This document shows, in pieces, positions 5,140-11,390 of a stretch of 11,390 nt of DNA. The stretch covers positions 1 through 11,390 of the forward strand of contig JANNHP010000428.1 in assembly GCA_031404455.1 (NCBI GenBank), read 5' to 3'. This DNA is from JANNHP01 sp031404455. Its GTDB lineage: Bacteria; Planctomycetota; JAJSAM01; JAJVHW01. A program made the position numbers and the translations under genes. Numbering within the stretch: the first letter of the stretch is position 1; each line of letters starts with the position of its first letter. The notes below the pieces were generated by a model. The model was not told the DNA's origin. It did not search any database and was given only the letters and a program-made list of their open reading frames with translations.

Positions 5140-7098
5140 TCACGGCTCGAGCTCGATGCGCCCGCGCCACGGAGCCACCCGCGCTATCCGCCACTCGGCC
5201 GCCGTTCCCTCGGCAGGCGCGATCCAGCCCGGCGACGGCCTGAGCGGAAGCTCGCGGCAGAGCGACGGCACCCACACCGCGCCGAGCCCGCGACGGGGCG
5301 CCCGCGAGAGCACGCCCGCGATCGTGTCGCCGACACGCGACTCAAACGCCCTCGCCACCCAGAAGTCGCTGCGATCGTCGGACGCCGAGCGGACCGCGCG
5401 CTCCCGCTCGATCAGGTGACCGACGAGCCTCTCGAGGTCGGCGTGCCGGTAGGGCGGCTTCGCTCCCGTCGCGACCGCCGCGACCTGCCGCTGGTTGACG
5501 AGGTCGGCGAAGCGCCGGATGGGCGACGTCGCCTGCAGGTACTGGTCGGCGCCGACACCGGCGTGGCGTCCGGGCTCGATGGACACGCTCGACGGTGCGA
5601 AGCGTCGCCGCGCGCGGATCGGGTAGAGCGGGTCGTCGGCGCTCGGCTCGGGATCGCGCGGCGGGTCCTGCGTGCGATAGAAGGCCGGGACGTCGGCGGC
5701 GGCGAGCGCGCGGGCGGACTCGCGGTTGAAGAGGACCATCAGTTCCGCGACGACGAGGTCGCCCGGCGTCGCCTGGTGGCGGACGGCGAGGCGCGGGACG
5801 CCGCCCTCGGCCGTCACCTTCAGCGACTCCAGAGAGACGAGCACCGCGCCCGCCTCGCGCCGAGCGGCACGCAGGCGCTCCGCGACCGAGACGAGCCGCC
5901 GCGACGCCTCCTCCGTCGGCGCGAGCACCGGCGCTTCGGCGGTCTGCTCGTACGTCAGGCGCCGCGTGATGCGCACGACGGATCGGAAGAACCGCGACGC
6001 GGCGACGCGCCCATTGCCGTCGATCCGGAAGGCGCCCGTCAGCGCCTCCCGCGCGACCCCCTCTTCGAGCGAGAGACGCGCGACGAGCGGACGCGGCAGC
6101 ATCGAGACGGCCGACTCGGGCATGTAGAGCGAGCTGATGCGACCCGCCGCGTCCTTGTCGAGCGGCGAGCCGACGGGGACCAGCGCCGCGGCGTCGGCGA
6201 TGTGGACGAGCACCTCGACGCCGTCCGGCGTCTCGCGCAGCGAGATCGCGTCGTCCACCTCCGTGGTCTCGGCGTCGTCTACGGCGACCGCGTGGAGAGC
6301 CGTCAGGTCCTCGCGGCCCGCGATGTCCACGGGCGTCGCGGCGACGCGCGCCGACTCGTCGATCGACCCGCGCCGGAAGTCCGCGACGAGACCCGCGCGG
6401 TGCGGGGCCGGGTTGACGCCGACGGGGAGCGCTCCGACGGCGACGAGCGCCTCGAGCACCTGATCGGGCTCGGGGACGTCGATCTTCGCCGCGAGGACGC
6501 GTCCGCGCTCGGCGTCGTGCACCTGGCCGCGCAGCGCGAAGTCCGAGAGCGAATCGAGAGCGCCTCGACAGTCGCCGGGCGCCGGGACGTCGGCGCGCCG
6601 CGGCCACCACGCGCGCAGCGCGTCGTCTTCGGCGTGCGCGAGCTTCGTCGCCTCGATGCGCGCAACTTTCGCCTCGGCATCCGCGCGGCGCGCCGCGACG
6701 AAGCGGACGCCGTCGCGGCGGAACCACGGCTCGGCGCCGGCCGACGCGAGCGCCGCGGCGAGACGGCCGAGCGAGCCCTCGAGACCCGCGAGTCCGGCCA
6801 GGGCACCGACGTCGTACGAGGCGTTCTCCGCCGCGCGGGCGTGGACCTCTCGCCAGTCGACGGCGCGGGTCGCCTCGGCGCGCAGGCGCGCGAGCCACTT
6901 CGCGGTCTCCTCCCCGGCGGCGGGCGGGGGGACGTCGGAAGTCCGAACGAGCGCCTGCGAGGCCGGGAAGGCGAACCGCGCGCCGTCCTCGGCCACGAGG
7001 GTCAGCATTCCCGCGCCGTCCGCCGACGGCCTCTCGGAGACGACCGCGGCGAGCGCGACGCGTTCCCGGCGGTGGAGGACGACGACGTCGTGGGTCAT
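5140..7098 (-). CDS. RNB-domain (RNase II-type) exoribonuclease
   Basis: This 652-residue cytoplasmic protein should degrade single-stranded RNA from the 3' end. The central RNB domain (about 255-570) has the Mg2+ motif VDDAETTEVDDAIS, with acidic residues D274, E280, D282 and D283. These correspond to D201, D207, D209 and D210 of E. coli RNase II, with Glu replacing the second Asp. The catalytic arginine motif SPIRRFADLVNQRQ lies near residue 525. Other RNB landmarks are LVHIADAAALVP and ISSLYMPESAVSMLPRPL. The N-terminal 250 residues lack recognisable cold-shock RNA-binding domains and look like helical or winged-helix segments. The C-terminus (about 590-652) could be a degenerate S1/OB fold. 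It is nearer RNase II than RNase R in size but divergent, so neither rnb nor rnr is assigned. It diverges from folE across 100 bp; no strong ribosome binding site precedes the ATG at 7098. Confidence 0.92.
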   Translation of the reverse strand: MTHDVVVLHRRERVALAAVVSERPSADGAGMLTLVAEDGARFAFPASQALVRTSDVPPPAAGEETAKWLARLRAEATRAVDWREVHARAAENASYDVGALAGLAGLEGSLGRLAAALASAGAEPWFRRDGVRFVAARRADAEAKVARIEATKLAHAEDDALRAWWPRRADVPAPGDCRGALDSLSDFALRGQVHDAERGRVLAAKIDVPEPDQVLEALVAVGALPVGVNPAPHRAGLVADFRRGSIDESARVAATPVDIAGREDLTALHAVAVDDAETTEVDDAISLRETPDGVEVLVHIADAAALVPVGSPLDKDAAGRISSLYMPESAVSMLPRPLVARLSLEEGVAREALTGAFRIDGNGRVAASRFFRSVVRITRRLTYEQTAEAPVLAPTEEASRRLVSVAERLRAARREAGAVLVSLESLKVTAEGGVPRLAVRHQATPGDLVVAELMVLFNRESARALAAADVPAFYRTQDPPRDPEPSADDPLYPIRARRRFAPSSVSIEPGRHAGVGADQYLQATSPIRRFADLVNQRQVAAVATGAKPPYRHADLERLVGHLIERERAVRSASDDRSDFWVARAFESRVGDTIAGVLSRAPRRGLGAVWVPSLCRELPLRPSPGWIAPAEGTAAEWRIARVAPWRGRIELEP

Positions 7099-7198
7099 CG
7101 GCGGCTCAGGGTAGCCGGGACGGCGAGGACTCGGGGACGTCGCCCTTGCCGGACGCCAAATCCGTCTCGGCGCCGGAGCGAGCCCCTAGCCTCCCGCC

Positions 7199-7789
7199 AT
7201 GCCGCGAACCAGCCGACCGAAGAAGCCCGCGAAGAACGCCCCGGACCCGATCGCGCCGCTGGTCACCGGGCTCCTCGGGGCGATCGGCGAGGACGTCGCA
7301 CGCGACGGCCTCGTCCGCACGCCGCAGCGCGTCGCCAAGGCCATGCGCTTCTTCACCCAGGGCTACGGGCAGGACCCGCGCACGGTGCTGAACGGCGCCG
7401 TGTTCGAGGAGCACGTGGACGAACTCGTCGTCGTGAAGGACATCGAGCTCTACAGCCTCTGCGAGCACCACATGGTGCCGTTCTTCGGCAAGTGCCACGT
7501 CGGCTACCTGCCGCGCGGACGGATCATCGGACTGTCGAAGATCCCGCGTCTGGTCGATGTCTTCGCCAGGAGGCTCCAGGTGCAGGAGAGGCTGACGAAC
7601 CAGATCGCGTCGGCCCTCTTCGACATCCTCGCTCCGCGCGGCGTGGGCGTGGTGATCGAGGCCCAGCACCTCTGCATGATGATGCGCGGCGTCGAGAAGC
7701 AGAACTCGCGGGCCGTGACGAGCTCGCTGCTCGGCACGTTCCGTTCCGACGCCCGGACCCGGGCCGAGTTCCTGGACTTCGTCCGATGA
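7199..7789 (+). CDS. folE: GTP cyclohydrolase I
   Basis: FolE converts GTP to 7,8-dihydroneopterin triphosphate, the entry step to folate and also to queuosine and pterins, in the cytoplasm as a toroidal multimer. At 196 residues it is full length. The zinc ligands are intact: C88 and H91 in LCEHH and C159 in QHLCMMMRG, matching C110, H113 and C181 of E. coli FolE; H90 matches the catalytic H112. Other signatures are RDGLVRTPQRVAKAM near the N-terminus, VPFFGKCHVGYLP, and IGLSKIPRLVD. The first 15 residues are a basic, low-complexity extension. The ATG at 7199 is the first plausible start; no Shine-Dalgarno is obvious. Its last codons overlap the next gene by 4 nt (ATGA), so the two are coupled. 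No other folate genes are in the window. Confidence 0.97.
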   Translation: MPRTSRPKKPAKNAPDPIAPLVTGLLGAIGEDVARDGLVRTPQRVAKAMRFFTQGYGQDPRTVLNGAVFEEHVDELVVVKDIELYSLCEHHMVPFFGKCHVGYLPRGRIIGLSKIPRLVDVFARRLQVQERLTNQIASALFDILAPRGVGVVIEAQHLCMMMRGVEKQNSRAVTSSLLGTFRSDARTRAEFLDFVR

Positions 7790-8301
7790 GGAAGTGGCTC
7801 GCGGCCCCGTTCGAAGCGCTCCACGTCTTCGGGGTGGCCTGCTTCTTCGCGATCGGACTCGCGCTGACGTTCCTCACGGCACCCGGCTGGCTCGCGAACT
7901 TCGGCAAGGTCTCCCCCGACTCCGCCGCCCGCCACTTCAACGAGATCGCGTCGCTCATCGGCCGCAACGGTCTCTGGGTCGCCTGCGTCGCGCTCGCGTG
8001 CGGCGTGATCGCGCCCTACGCCCGCGCCGACGGCAAGAAGACGATCGCCTGGGTCCGCGTGCTCTGCACTGCCGCGGCGACTGTGATCGTGCTCTTCGCG
8101 TGGGGCCGTTTCGAAAGCCTGCCGAAGGTCCTCGACGGCGGCCGCGCGCCGGCCGCGGACATCGCGAAGTGGCGCAGCGACAAGCGTCCGACGCCGTGGA
8201 ACGGCCTCCTCCTCGCCACGGGCCTCAACCTCGCGCTCGCCGCCTTCCAGGTCACGGGCGGCGCCGGGAAGAAGCCGAAGGGCGACGGCGGCGGGAAGTA
8301 G
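7786..8301 (+). CDS. Four-helix inner-membrane protein coupled to folE
   Basis: This 171-residue protein starts at an ATG overlapping the folE stop by 4 nt. Four hydrophobic segments are visible: about 9-32 (ALHVFGVACFFAIGLALTFL), about 64-83 (LWVACVALACGVIAPYA), about 88-108 (AWVRVLCTAAATVIVLFAW) and about 142-160 (GLLLATGLNLALAAFQV). Between helices 3 and 4 is a soluble loop of some 35 residues, and the tail is Gly/Lys-rich. The layout resembles DUF4149/TMEM205-like small membrane proteins, but the match is by general shape only. The same reading frame stays open far upstream on the plus strand opposite the RNB gene; that part is noncoding, and the coupled ATG is the credible start. Function unknown; coupling to folE suggests co-expression, not necessarily a shared pathway. 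Confidence 0.8.
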   Translation: MRKWLAAPFEALHVFGVACFFAIGLALTFLTAPGWLANFGKVSPDSAARHFNEIASLIGRNGLWVACVALACGVIAPYARADGKKTIAWVRVLCTAAATVIVLFAWGRFESLPKVLDGGRAPAADIAKWRSDKRPTPWNGLLLATGLNLALAAFQVTGGAGKKPKGDGGGK

Positions 8302-8335
8302 TCGCGAGTCGTCAGGCTCGGATCGTGCGAGTCCA

Positions 8336-8388
8336 TTGACACGAAGGACATCGCGATGTATCTAGACTGATGATCTAGAGACATCCAG
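8336..8388 (+). promoter_or_regulatory. Promoter with overlapping palindromic operator for the ATPase/AlbA_2 pair
   Basis: A consensus -35 box TTGACA (8336-8341) is followed after exactly 17 bp by TATCTA (8359-8364). Overlapping the -10 and the expected start of transcription is an inverted repeat: GATGTATCTAGA (8355-8366) and TCTAGAGACATC (8374-8385). They match at 11 of 12 positions around a 7-base centre. A third half-site ACATC (8348-8352) forms a smaller palindrome ACATC-GC-GATGT with the left arm, 33 bp from the right-hand ACATC. The segment is strikingly AT-rich against its surroundings. Transcripts would have a leader of about 18 nt; GAGA near 8378-8381 is the only hint of a ribosome binding site. 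A repressor bound here would block the polymerase; its identity is unknown. Confidence 0.6.
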
Positions 8389-9717
8389 ATGAACCTTGAA
8401 GCTCTGCTGGCCGACCTGAACCCGTGGTGGCACGGGACGCGCACCGATGTCGCGGCGTTGCTGCCGCGGCGCGCGCTGCATCGGGAGGTGCTCGATCGAG
8501 CCGCGCGGCCCATCGATCTCGATCGGCGGGCGATCGTGCTCATGGGCCCCCGCCAGGTCGGGAAGACGACGCTGCTGCGGCAGGTGGCGGTCGATCTCGT
8601 GTCGGCGGGACTTCCAGGCGAGGCTGTCACCTACTTCGATTTCTCCGACGACCGTCTGATCGATCGCGTCTCACCGGATGAGGTCGTCCAACACGTTCGC
8701 GGCGCGTCTGATTCCGCCCGGCCTCGCCTCTTCCTGCTCGACGAGATCGGCGCGGCCGGCGACTGGTCCCGCTGGCTGCGGCGGATGGTCGACGACGCTT
8801 CGCACCGATTCGTCGTGACGGATTCCTCGGCCGAGCTTCTTCGCGGCGGAGGGAAGGAGTCGGGCACCGGCCGCTGGGACGAGAAGATCCTCGAACCGCT
8901 GACCTACCCCGAAGTCGTCTCGCTGCTGAGCGCGGAGTCCGTTCCGGGCGCCCTGCGGTCCCTCGATCCCCTGGCGCTCTACCTGAGCGTCGGGGGGTTC
9001 CCGGAGCACGTCTTCCGCTACAACGGCGATCCGTCCGCGGCACGGCAGCGATTGCGGATGGACATCGTGGACCGGGCCATCTACCGCGATCTGATGCGCC
9101 ACGACGTCGATGTCGCACGCGTACGCGACCTGTTCGTCTACCTCGTCGAAGAGTCGGGCAGCATCTTCGATGCAGTCGGCCGGGCGCAGGACGTAGGCGC
9201 CGACCCGCGTTCGGTCCGCGATTGGGAGCGGCTCCTCCTCGACACGCTGCTCCTCCACCGGGTCGAACGCTGGACCAAGCGCCCGTCCGCGCGCCTGCGC
9301 GCGAAGCCGAAGATCTACGCCGCGGATCACGGACTCGTCGCGGCGTTCTCGATCAGCGACGCACCGCTGTCCGATCCGGGAGTCCGCGGCAAGGTGTTCG
9401 AGTCGGTCGTGCTCCGGCATCTGCGCGAGATCGCACGCGGACGGATCACCTACTTCCGGGAGGACGACGATCTCGAAGCCGACTTCGTCGTCGAGACGCA
9501 GCACGGTGTCGTCGCCGTCGAGGTGACGTCGACAGCCGTTCCGGAAGCGCGCAAAGTCAAACGACTCGCCGCGGCGGCAGCGAAGGTCGGCGCGCGGCGC
9601 GCGCTGCTCGTCCACGGCGGCGACGCATCGAGCGAACGCGACGGCGTGACGTCGGTGCCGCTGCGCCAGTTCCTCGAACGCTGCGGGGAACTGGTCGCGG
9701 GGGGTCCGTCGCCTTGA
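8389..9717 (+). CDS. AAA_14 ATPase with C-terminal DUF4143 domain
   Basis: This 442-residue cytoplasmic protein belongs to the widespread AAA_14-DUF4143 ATPases, whose role is poorly understood. The ATPase domain (about 45-175) has Walker A GPRQVGKTT (G53-T61), Walker B LFLLDE (D118, E119), a sensor-like VVTDSSAELL, and the ILEPLTYPEV segment that in relatives reads L-x-PLSF-x-E. The DUF4143 part (about 195-440) begins with YLSVGGFPE and continues with YRDLM and the GKVFESVVLRHL helix. Near the C-terminus DUF4143 proteins usually have E-V-D-F ... I-E-V-K, a nuclease-like PD-(D/E)xK pattern. Here it reads EADFV (D365) ... AVEVTS (E378, T380), so the lysine is replaced by Thr. The start at 8389 directly follows the operator. 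The stop overlaps the next gene (TTGA). Homologues are often acquired horizontally; the locally AT-rich promoter fits that. Confidence 0.92.
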   Translation: MNLEALLADLNPWWHGTRTDVAALLPRRALHREVLDRAARPIDLDRRAIVLMGPRQVGKTTLLRQVAVDLVSAGLPGEAVTYFDFSDDRLIDRVSPDEVVQHVRGASDSARPRLFLLDEIGAAGDWSRWLRRMVDDASHRFVVTDSSAELLRGGGKESGTGRWDEKILEPLTYPEVVSLLSAESVPGALRSLDPLALYLSVGGFPEHVFRYNGDPSAARQRLRMDIVDRAIYRDLMRHDVDVARVRDLFVYLVEESGSIFDAVGRAQDVGADPRSVRDWERLLLDTLLLHRVERWTKRPSARLRAKPKIYAADHGLVAAFSISDAPLSDPGVRGKVFESVVLRHLREIARGRITYFREDDDLEADFVVETQHGVVAVEVTSTAVPEARKVKRLAAAAAKVGARRALLVHGGDASSERDGVTSVPLRQFLERCGELVAGGPSP

Positions 9718-10877
9718 AGGCCCCCCCGCTCGGCACATCGCAGAGCCACGTCCTCGAGTTCAAGGGACGCCAGGCGCTCGCGGATCCCAAGGGCATCGCG
9801 CGCGCGGTCGTCGGGATGCTGAACGCCGATGGCGGCGTGGCCTGGATCGGCGTGACGGACGTCGCGGACCGCGCTGGGGCGTACGAGGACATCCCGGACG
9901 TCGAGTCCGCGTGCCGCCGCCTGCGTGATCATCTGATCGACACGATCGAGCCGTCGCCAACCGCAGACGAGCTGAGCGTGCAAAGCGTCGCGAGCGACGA
10001 CGCGACCCATCTGATCGTCGTGAGCGTCCCTCGCGGCAAGCGAGGTCCGTACTCCCAGCGGAGCGGGTCGGCGCGTTCGTACTGGCTGCGCGTGAACGCA
10101 CGAGTTCGGGAGATGAGCCGCGAGGAGCTTGCCGAGGCGTTTCGAACTCCGCGGACGGGAGACTTGCACGACTCTGAGGCTCGACGCGATGCCGTCCTGC
10201 GTATCCGCACTGCGCGAACGTCTGCGGAGCAGTTCGGCCAGCCGGCTCTCTGGCTCCAGATCCGGCCGGTCATCGCCGCCCGCGTCGGCGAACCCGCGCG
10301 GCGTGCGCTGCTGACGGATCGAGCGCTCGTCGGCGACCGAGCCCATGGCTGGGCGTTCGCGGTCGGCGGCGCGACGCCGAGGATGGAGGACGATCGGCTC
10401 GTCGTGGAGTCCGGTCGCGGATCCGTTTCCTGGATCGACGAGAGAGGCGCCGTGCAGGTCCATGCGCTGCTCGACATGTTCGCGATGGACCGCGCGCAGG
10501 TGCTGAACTCGTGGGCGCTCATCGAGACGATCTGTTCCACGTTTCGCATCGCCGGACGCATCCTCGCCGAGGCGGACGCACCAGACGACGCACCGGTCCT
10601 CGCTGACTTCGCTCTGCTCGGCTTGAATCGCACGTGGCGCCTCAAGCCCTACTCTCCGAACACCGTCGGCTTCAGCATGAGCGAAGGCGCGACGTTCGAC
10701 GGCGAGTCGCTCCTGCGCAGCGATCCGTTCGAGTTCACGGCCTCGGCGGTGCGCGACGGACCCGACTCCTGCGCACTCCGCGTCGTACGGTGGCTCTACG
10801 GGAACTTCGGCTTCGACGAGGAGATGATCCCCGTTCAATTCGATCGGACGACGGGGCGATTTCACGTCCCTTCGTGA
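9714..10877 (+). CDS. Protein with N-terminal AlbA_2 (Schlafen-type) domain
   Basis: This protein has about 387 residues from a TTG start whose last bases overlap the ATPase stop (TTGA, 9714-9717), with a G-rich stretch just upstream. Residues about 8-145 match the AlbA_2 domain: VLEFKGRQ (E15, F16, K17), then DPKGIARAVVGMLNADGGVAWIGV (24-47) with D49, and near the end SYWLRVNARVREMSREELAEAF, the usual Y-x-R-x(n)-M-x-x-EE close of the domain. AlbA_2 domains bind nucleic acid. In Schlafen proteins an E-x4-E-FK pair plus a later Asp make an RNase site; here the first Glu is Q10, while E15 and D49 remain. Residues 150-387 match nothing I recognise; they are mixed alpha/beta with a Trp-rich stretch near 320. 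Coupled expression with the AAA_14 ATPase suggests a two-component module. The frame may continue past its stop (see 10876-10968). Confidence 0.82.
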   Translation: MKAPPLGTSQSHVLEFKGRQALADPKGIARAVVGMLNADGGVAWIGVTDVADRAGAYEDIPDVESACRRLRDHLIDTIEPSPTADELSVQSVASDDATHLIVVSVPRGKRGPYSQRSGSARSYWLRVNARVREMSREELAEAFRTPRTGDLHDSEARRDAVLRIRTARTSAEQFGQPALWLQIRPVIAARVGEPARRALLTDRALVGDRAHGWAFAVGGATPRMEDDRLVVESGRGSVSWIDERGAVQVHALLDMFAMDRAQVLNSWALIETICSTFRIAGRILAEADAPDDAPVLADFALLGLNRTWRLKPYSPNTVGFSMSEGATFDGESLLRSDPFEFTASAVRDGPDSCALRVVRWLYGNFGFDEEMIPVQFDRTTGRFHVPS

Positions 10878-10968
10878 CAACCCGATTCGCGTGCGGATCG
10901 ACGTGGACCCGCGGAGACTCGACCCGGCCCCGGCAATCGTCGAACGGTTCGTCCTCCCCGCGAAGTAG
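10876..10968 (+). other. Coding-like continuation of the AlbA_2 gene in the +1 frame
   Basis: Directly after the AlbA_2 stop, the neighbouring frame reads DNPIRVRIDVDPRRLDPAPA and onward to VLPAK and a TAG at 10966. About 26 of 30 codons have G or C in the third position, as in real genes here. This frame is open only from 10828. It could be a C-terminus displaced by a frameshift between 10828 and 10875, or a chance open frame. There is no good start codon for a separate gene; a GTG at 10891 would give only about 25 residues. Confidence 0.35.
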
Positions 10969-10972
10969 ACGA

Positions 10973-11002
10973 CCAGCCGCCGGCCTTTCGGCCGGCGACT
11001 GG
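10973..11002 (+). terminator. Stem-loop downstream of the ATPase/AlbA_2 pair
   Basis: CGCCGGCC (10978-10985) pairs exactly with GGCCGGCG (10990-10997) around a TTTC loop; after one mismatch CCAG (10973-10976) pairs with CTGG (10999-11002). It lies about 95 nt past the AlbA_2 stop and only 4 nt past the TAG at 10966-10968. No T tract follows, so it is an intrinsic terminator of GC-rich type at best. Confidence 0.5.
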
Positions 11003-11267
11003 GTCTGCGGACTCCCGCGAGCGCCCGGTGCCGGAGTCTTTGGCGCGCGAACTTCCGGCCCGCGGCTTCCACCCGCGTTGAAGGAGGACCGCGACGGGGG
11101 CTCTCGCAAGCGGCGTTCCACGCCGGCCGTGCCTTGGGACCACGGTCGCGCGTTACTCCCGGGTGGCGGAAGTGTCGCGTCCCGGAACGCCCACGCCCGC
11201 GCCCTCGTCGCGGTCCTACCCAATCCCGGGGACTCGGTGCTCGCGCAAGACCACCGATGGCTGTGAA
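11003..11267. other. Gene-free stretch
   Basis: No credible gene was found between the two stem-loops. Frames open on either strand are Arg/Pro/Ser-rich and lack any family motif. No tRNA, repeat array or clear promoter was seen. Confidence 0.6.
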
Positions 11268-11303
11268 GCTCCGTGCGGCGCGGCCCGGCGCGCCGCACGG
11301 AGC
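11268..11303 (-). terminator. Perfect 15-bp hairpin, likely terminator of the right-edge gene
   Basis: GCTCCGTGCGGCGCG (11268-11282) pairs without mismatch with CGCGCCGCACGGAGC (11289-11303) around a 6-base loop. It begins one base after the stop of the minus-strand gene at the right edge. No U tract follows. It would also fold in transcripts arriving on the plus strand. Confidence 0.7.
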
Positions 11304-11304
11304 C

Positions 11305-11390
11305 TCAGCGAACCGGCAGCCCGAACTCGACGGCCTCTTCGAGGCCGGCCGTGCCATACGCACCGATCGCGGGGGCGGTCGCCGGGTCGA
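11305..11390 (-). CDS. C-terminal end of an unidentified gene cut by the window edge
   Basis: Reading the minus strand from the right edge gives 27 residues ending AYGTAGLEEAVEFGLPVR and a TGA at 11305-11307. Most codons end in G or C, as in the real genes of this window, and a strong hairpin follows at once, which is why it is called as coding. The residues kept are too few to recognise a family. The start lies outside the window. Confidence 0.6.
   Translation of the reverse strand, partial: DPATAPAIGAYGTAGLEEAVEFGLPVR

Noticed and set aside
4305..5243. Plus-strand frames through the intergenic stretch and the small lipoprotein
   Set aside because: The lipoprotein on the minus strand has a signal peptide, lipobox and strong ribosome binding site; the plus frames have none.
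5416..7785. Very long plus-strand open frame leading into the membrane protein
   Set aside because: It lies opposite the RNB exonuclease and across folE, is Arg-rich and has no motif; only the part from 7786 on is coding.
8671..9738. Minus-strand open frame opposite the ATPase
   Set aside because: The plus strand carries complete Walker A and B motifs; the antisense product matches nothing.
10735..11298. Minus-strand gene across the right intergenic stretch
   Set aside because: Its product is Arg/Pro-rich, it runs antisense into the AlbA_2 gene, and it starts inside the 15-bp hairpin.
9450..11363. Minus-strand open frame of more than 600 codons at the right
   Set aside because: It is antisense to the ATPase and AlbA_2 genes, rich in Arg/Ser/Pro, and without any family signature.

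Overview
The window is GC-rich bacterial DNA (roughly two-thirds G+C by eye, not counted). The third codon positions of the genes are strongly G/C, and many starts lack a clear Shine-Dalgarno sequence. A lipoprotein built from DUF11 repeats, an exported thioredoxin-fold protein without cysteines, an unusual RNB exoribonuclease and palindromic REP-like repeats would suit Planctomycetota or another deep-branching phylum known mainly from metagenomes. That assignment is only a guess, because no marker gene is present.

Layout: positions 1-7098 are read on the minus strand. In transcription order they hold an RNB-family exoribonuclease (7098-5140), a small cysteine-rich lipoprotein (5045-4755), a gene-free stretch of about 450 bp with two perfect stem-loops and two tandem-repeat clusters, a lipoprotein with four DUF11 domains (4306-2765), a strong hairpin, a secreted thioredoxin-like protein without active-site cysteines (2558-1527), a vapB-vapC toxin-antitoxin pair (1447-748), and the [2Fe-2S] subunit of a molybdenum hydroxylase (684-160). 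An inverted pair of REP-like palindromes follows, then perhaps the first codons of another gene running off the left edge.

Positions 7199-10877 are read on the plus strand. GTP cyclohydrolase I (folE) overlaps a four-helix membrane protein by 4 nt. Next comes an independently promoted two-gene module. A locally AT-rich promoter/operator (8336-8388) has a consensus -35 box and a near-perfect 12-bp palindrome just before the start codon. It drives an AAA_14/DUF4143 ATPase, which overlaps by 4 nt (TTGA) a protein with an N-terminal Schlafen-type AlbA_2 domain and an unrecognised C-terminal half. This module is the best candidate for an undescribed system: a regulated, translationally coupled ATPase plus AlbA_2 pair in which both proteins lack a residue usually conserved in their families (Lys in the DUF4143 E-x-K position, the first Glu of the AlbA_2 E-x4-E position).

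The right edge holds a possible out-of-frame continuation of the AlbA_2 gene, two strong stem-loops, and the last 27 codons of an unidentified minus-strand gene. The genes do not form one pathway. The window looks like ordinary chromosome (folE, RNB, Mo-hydroxylase subunit) with two accessory insertions: vapBC and the ATPase/AlbA_2 pair.
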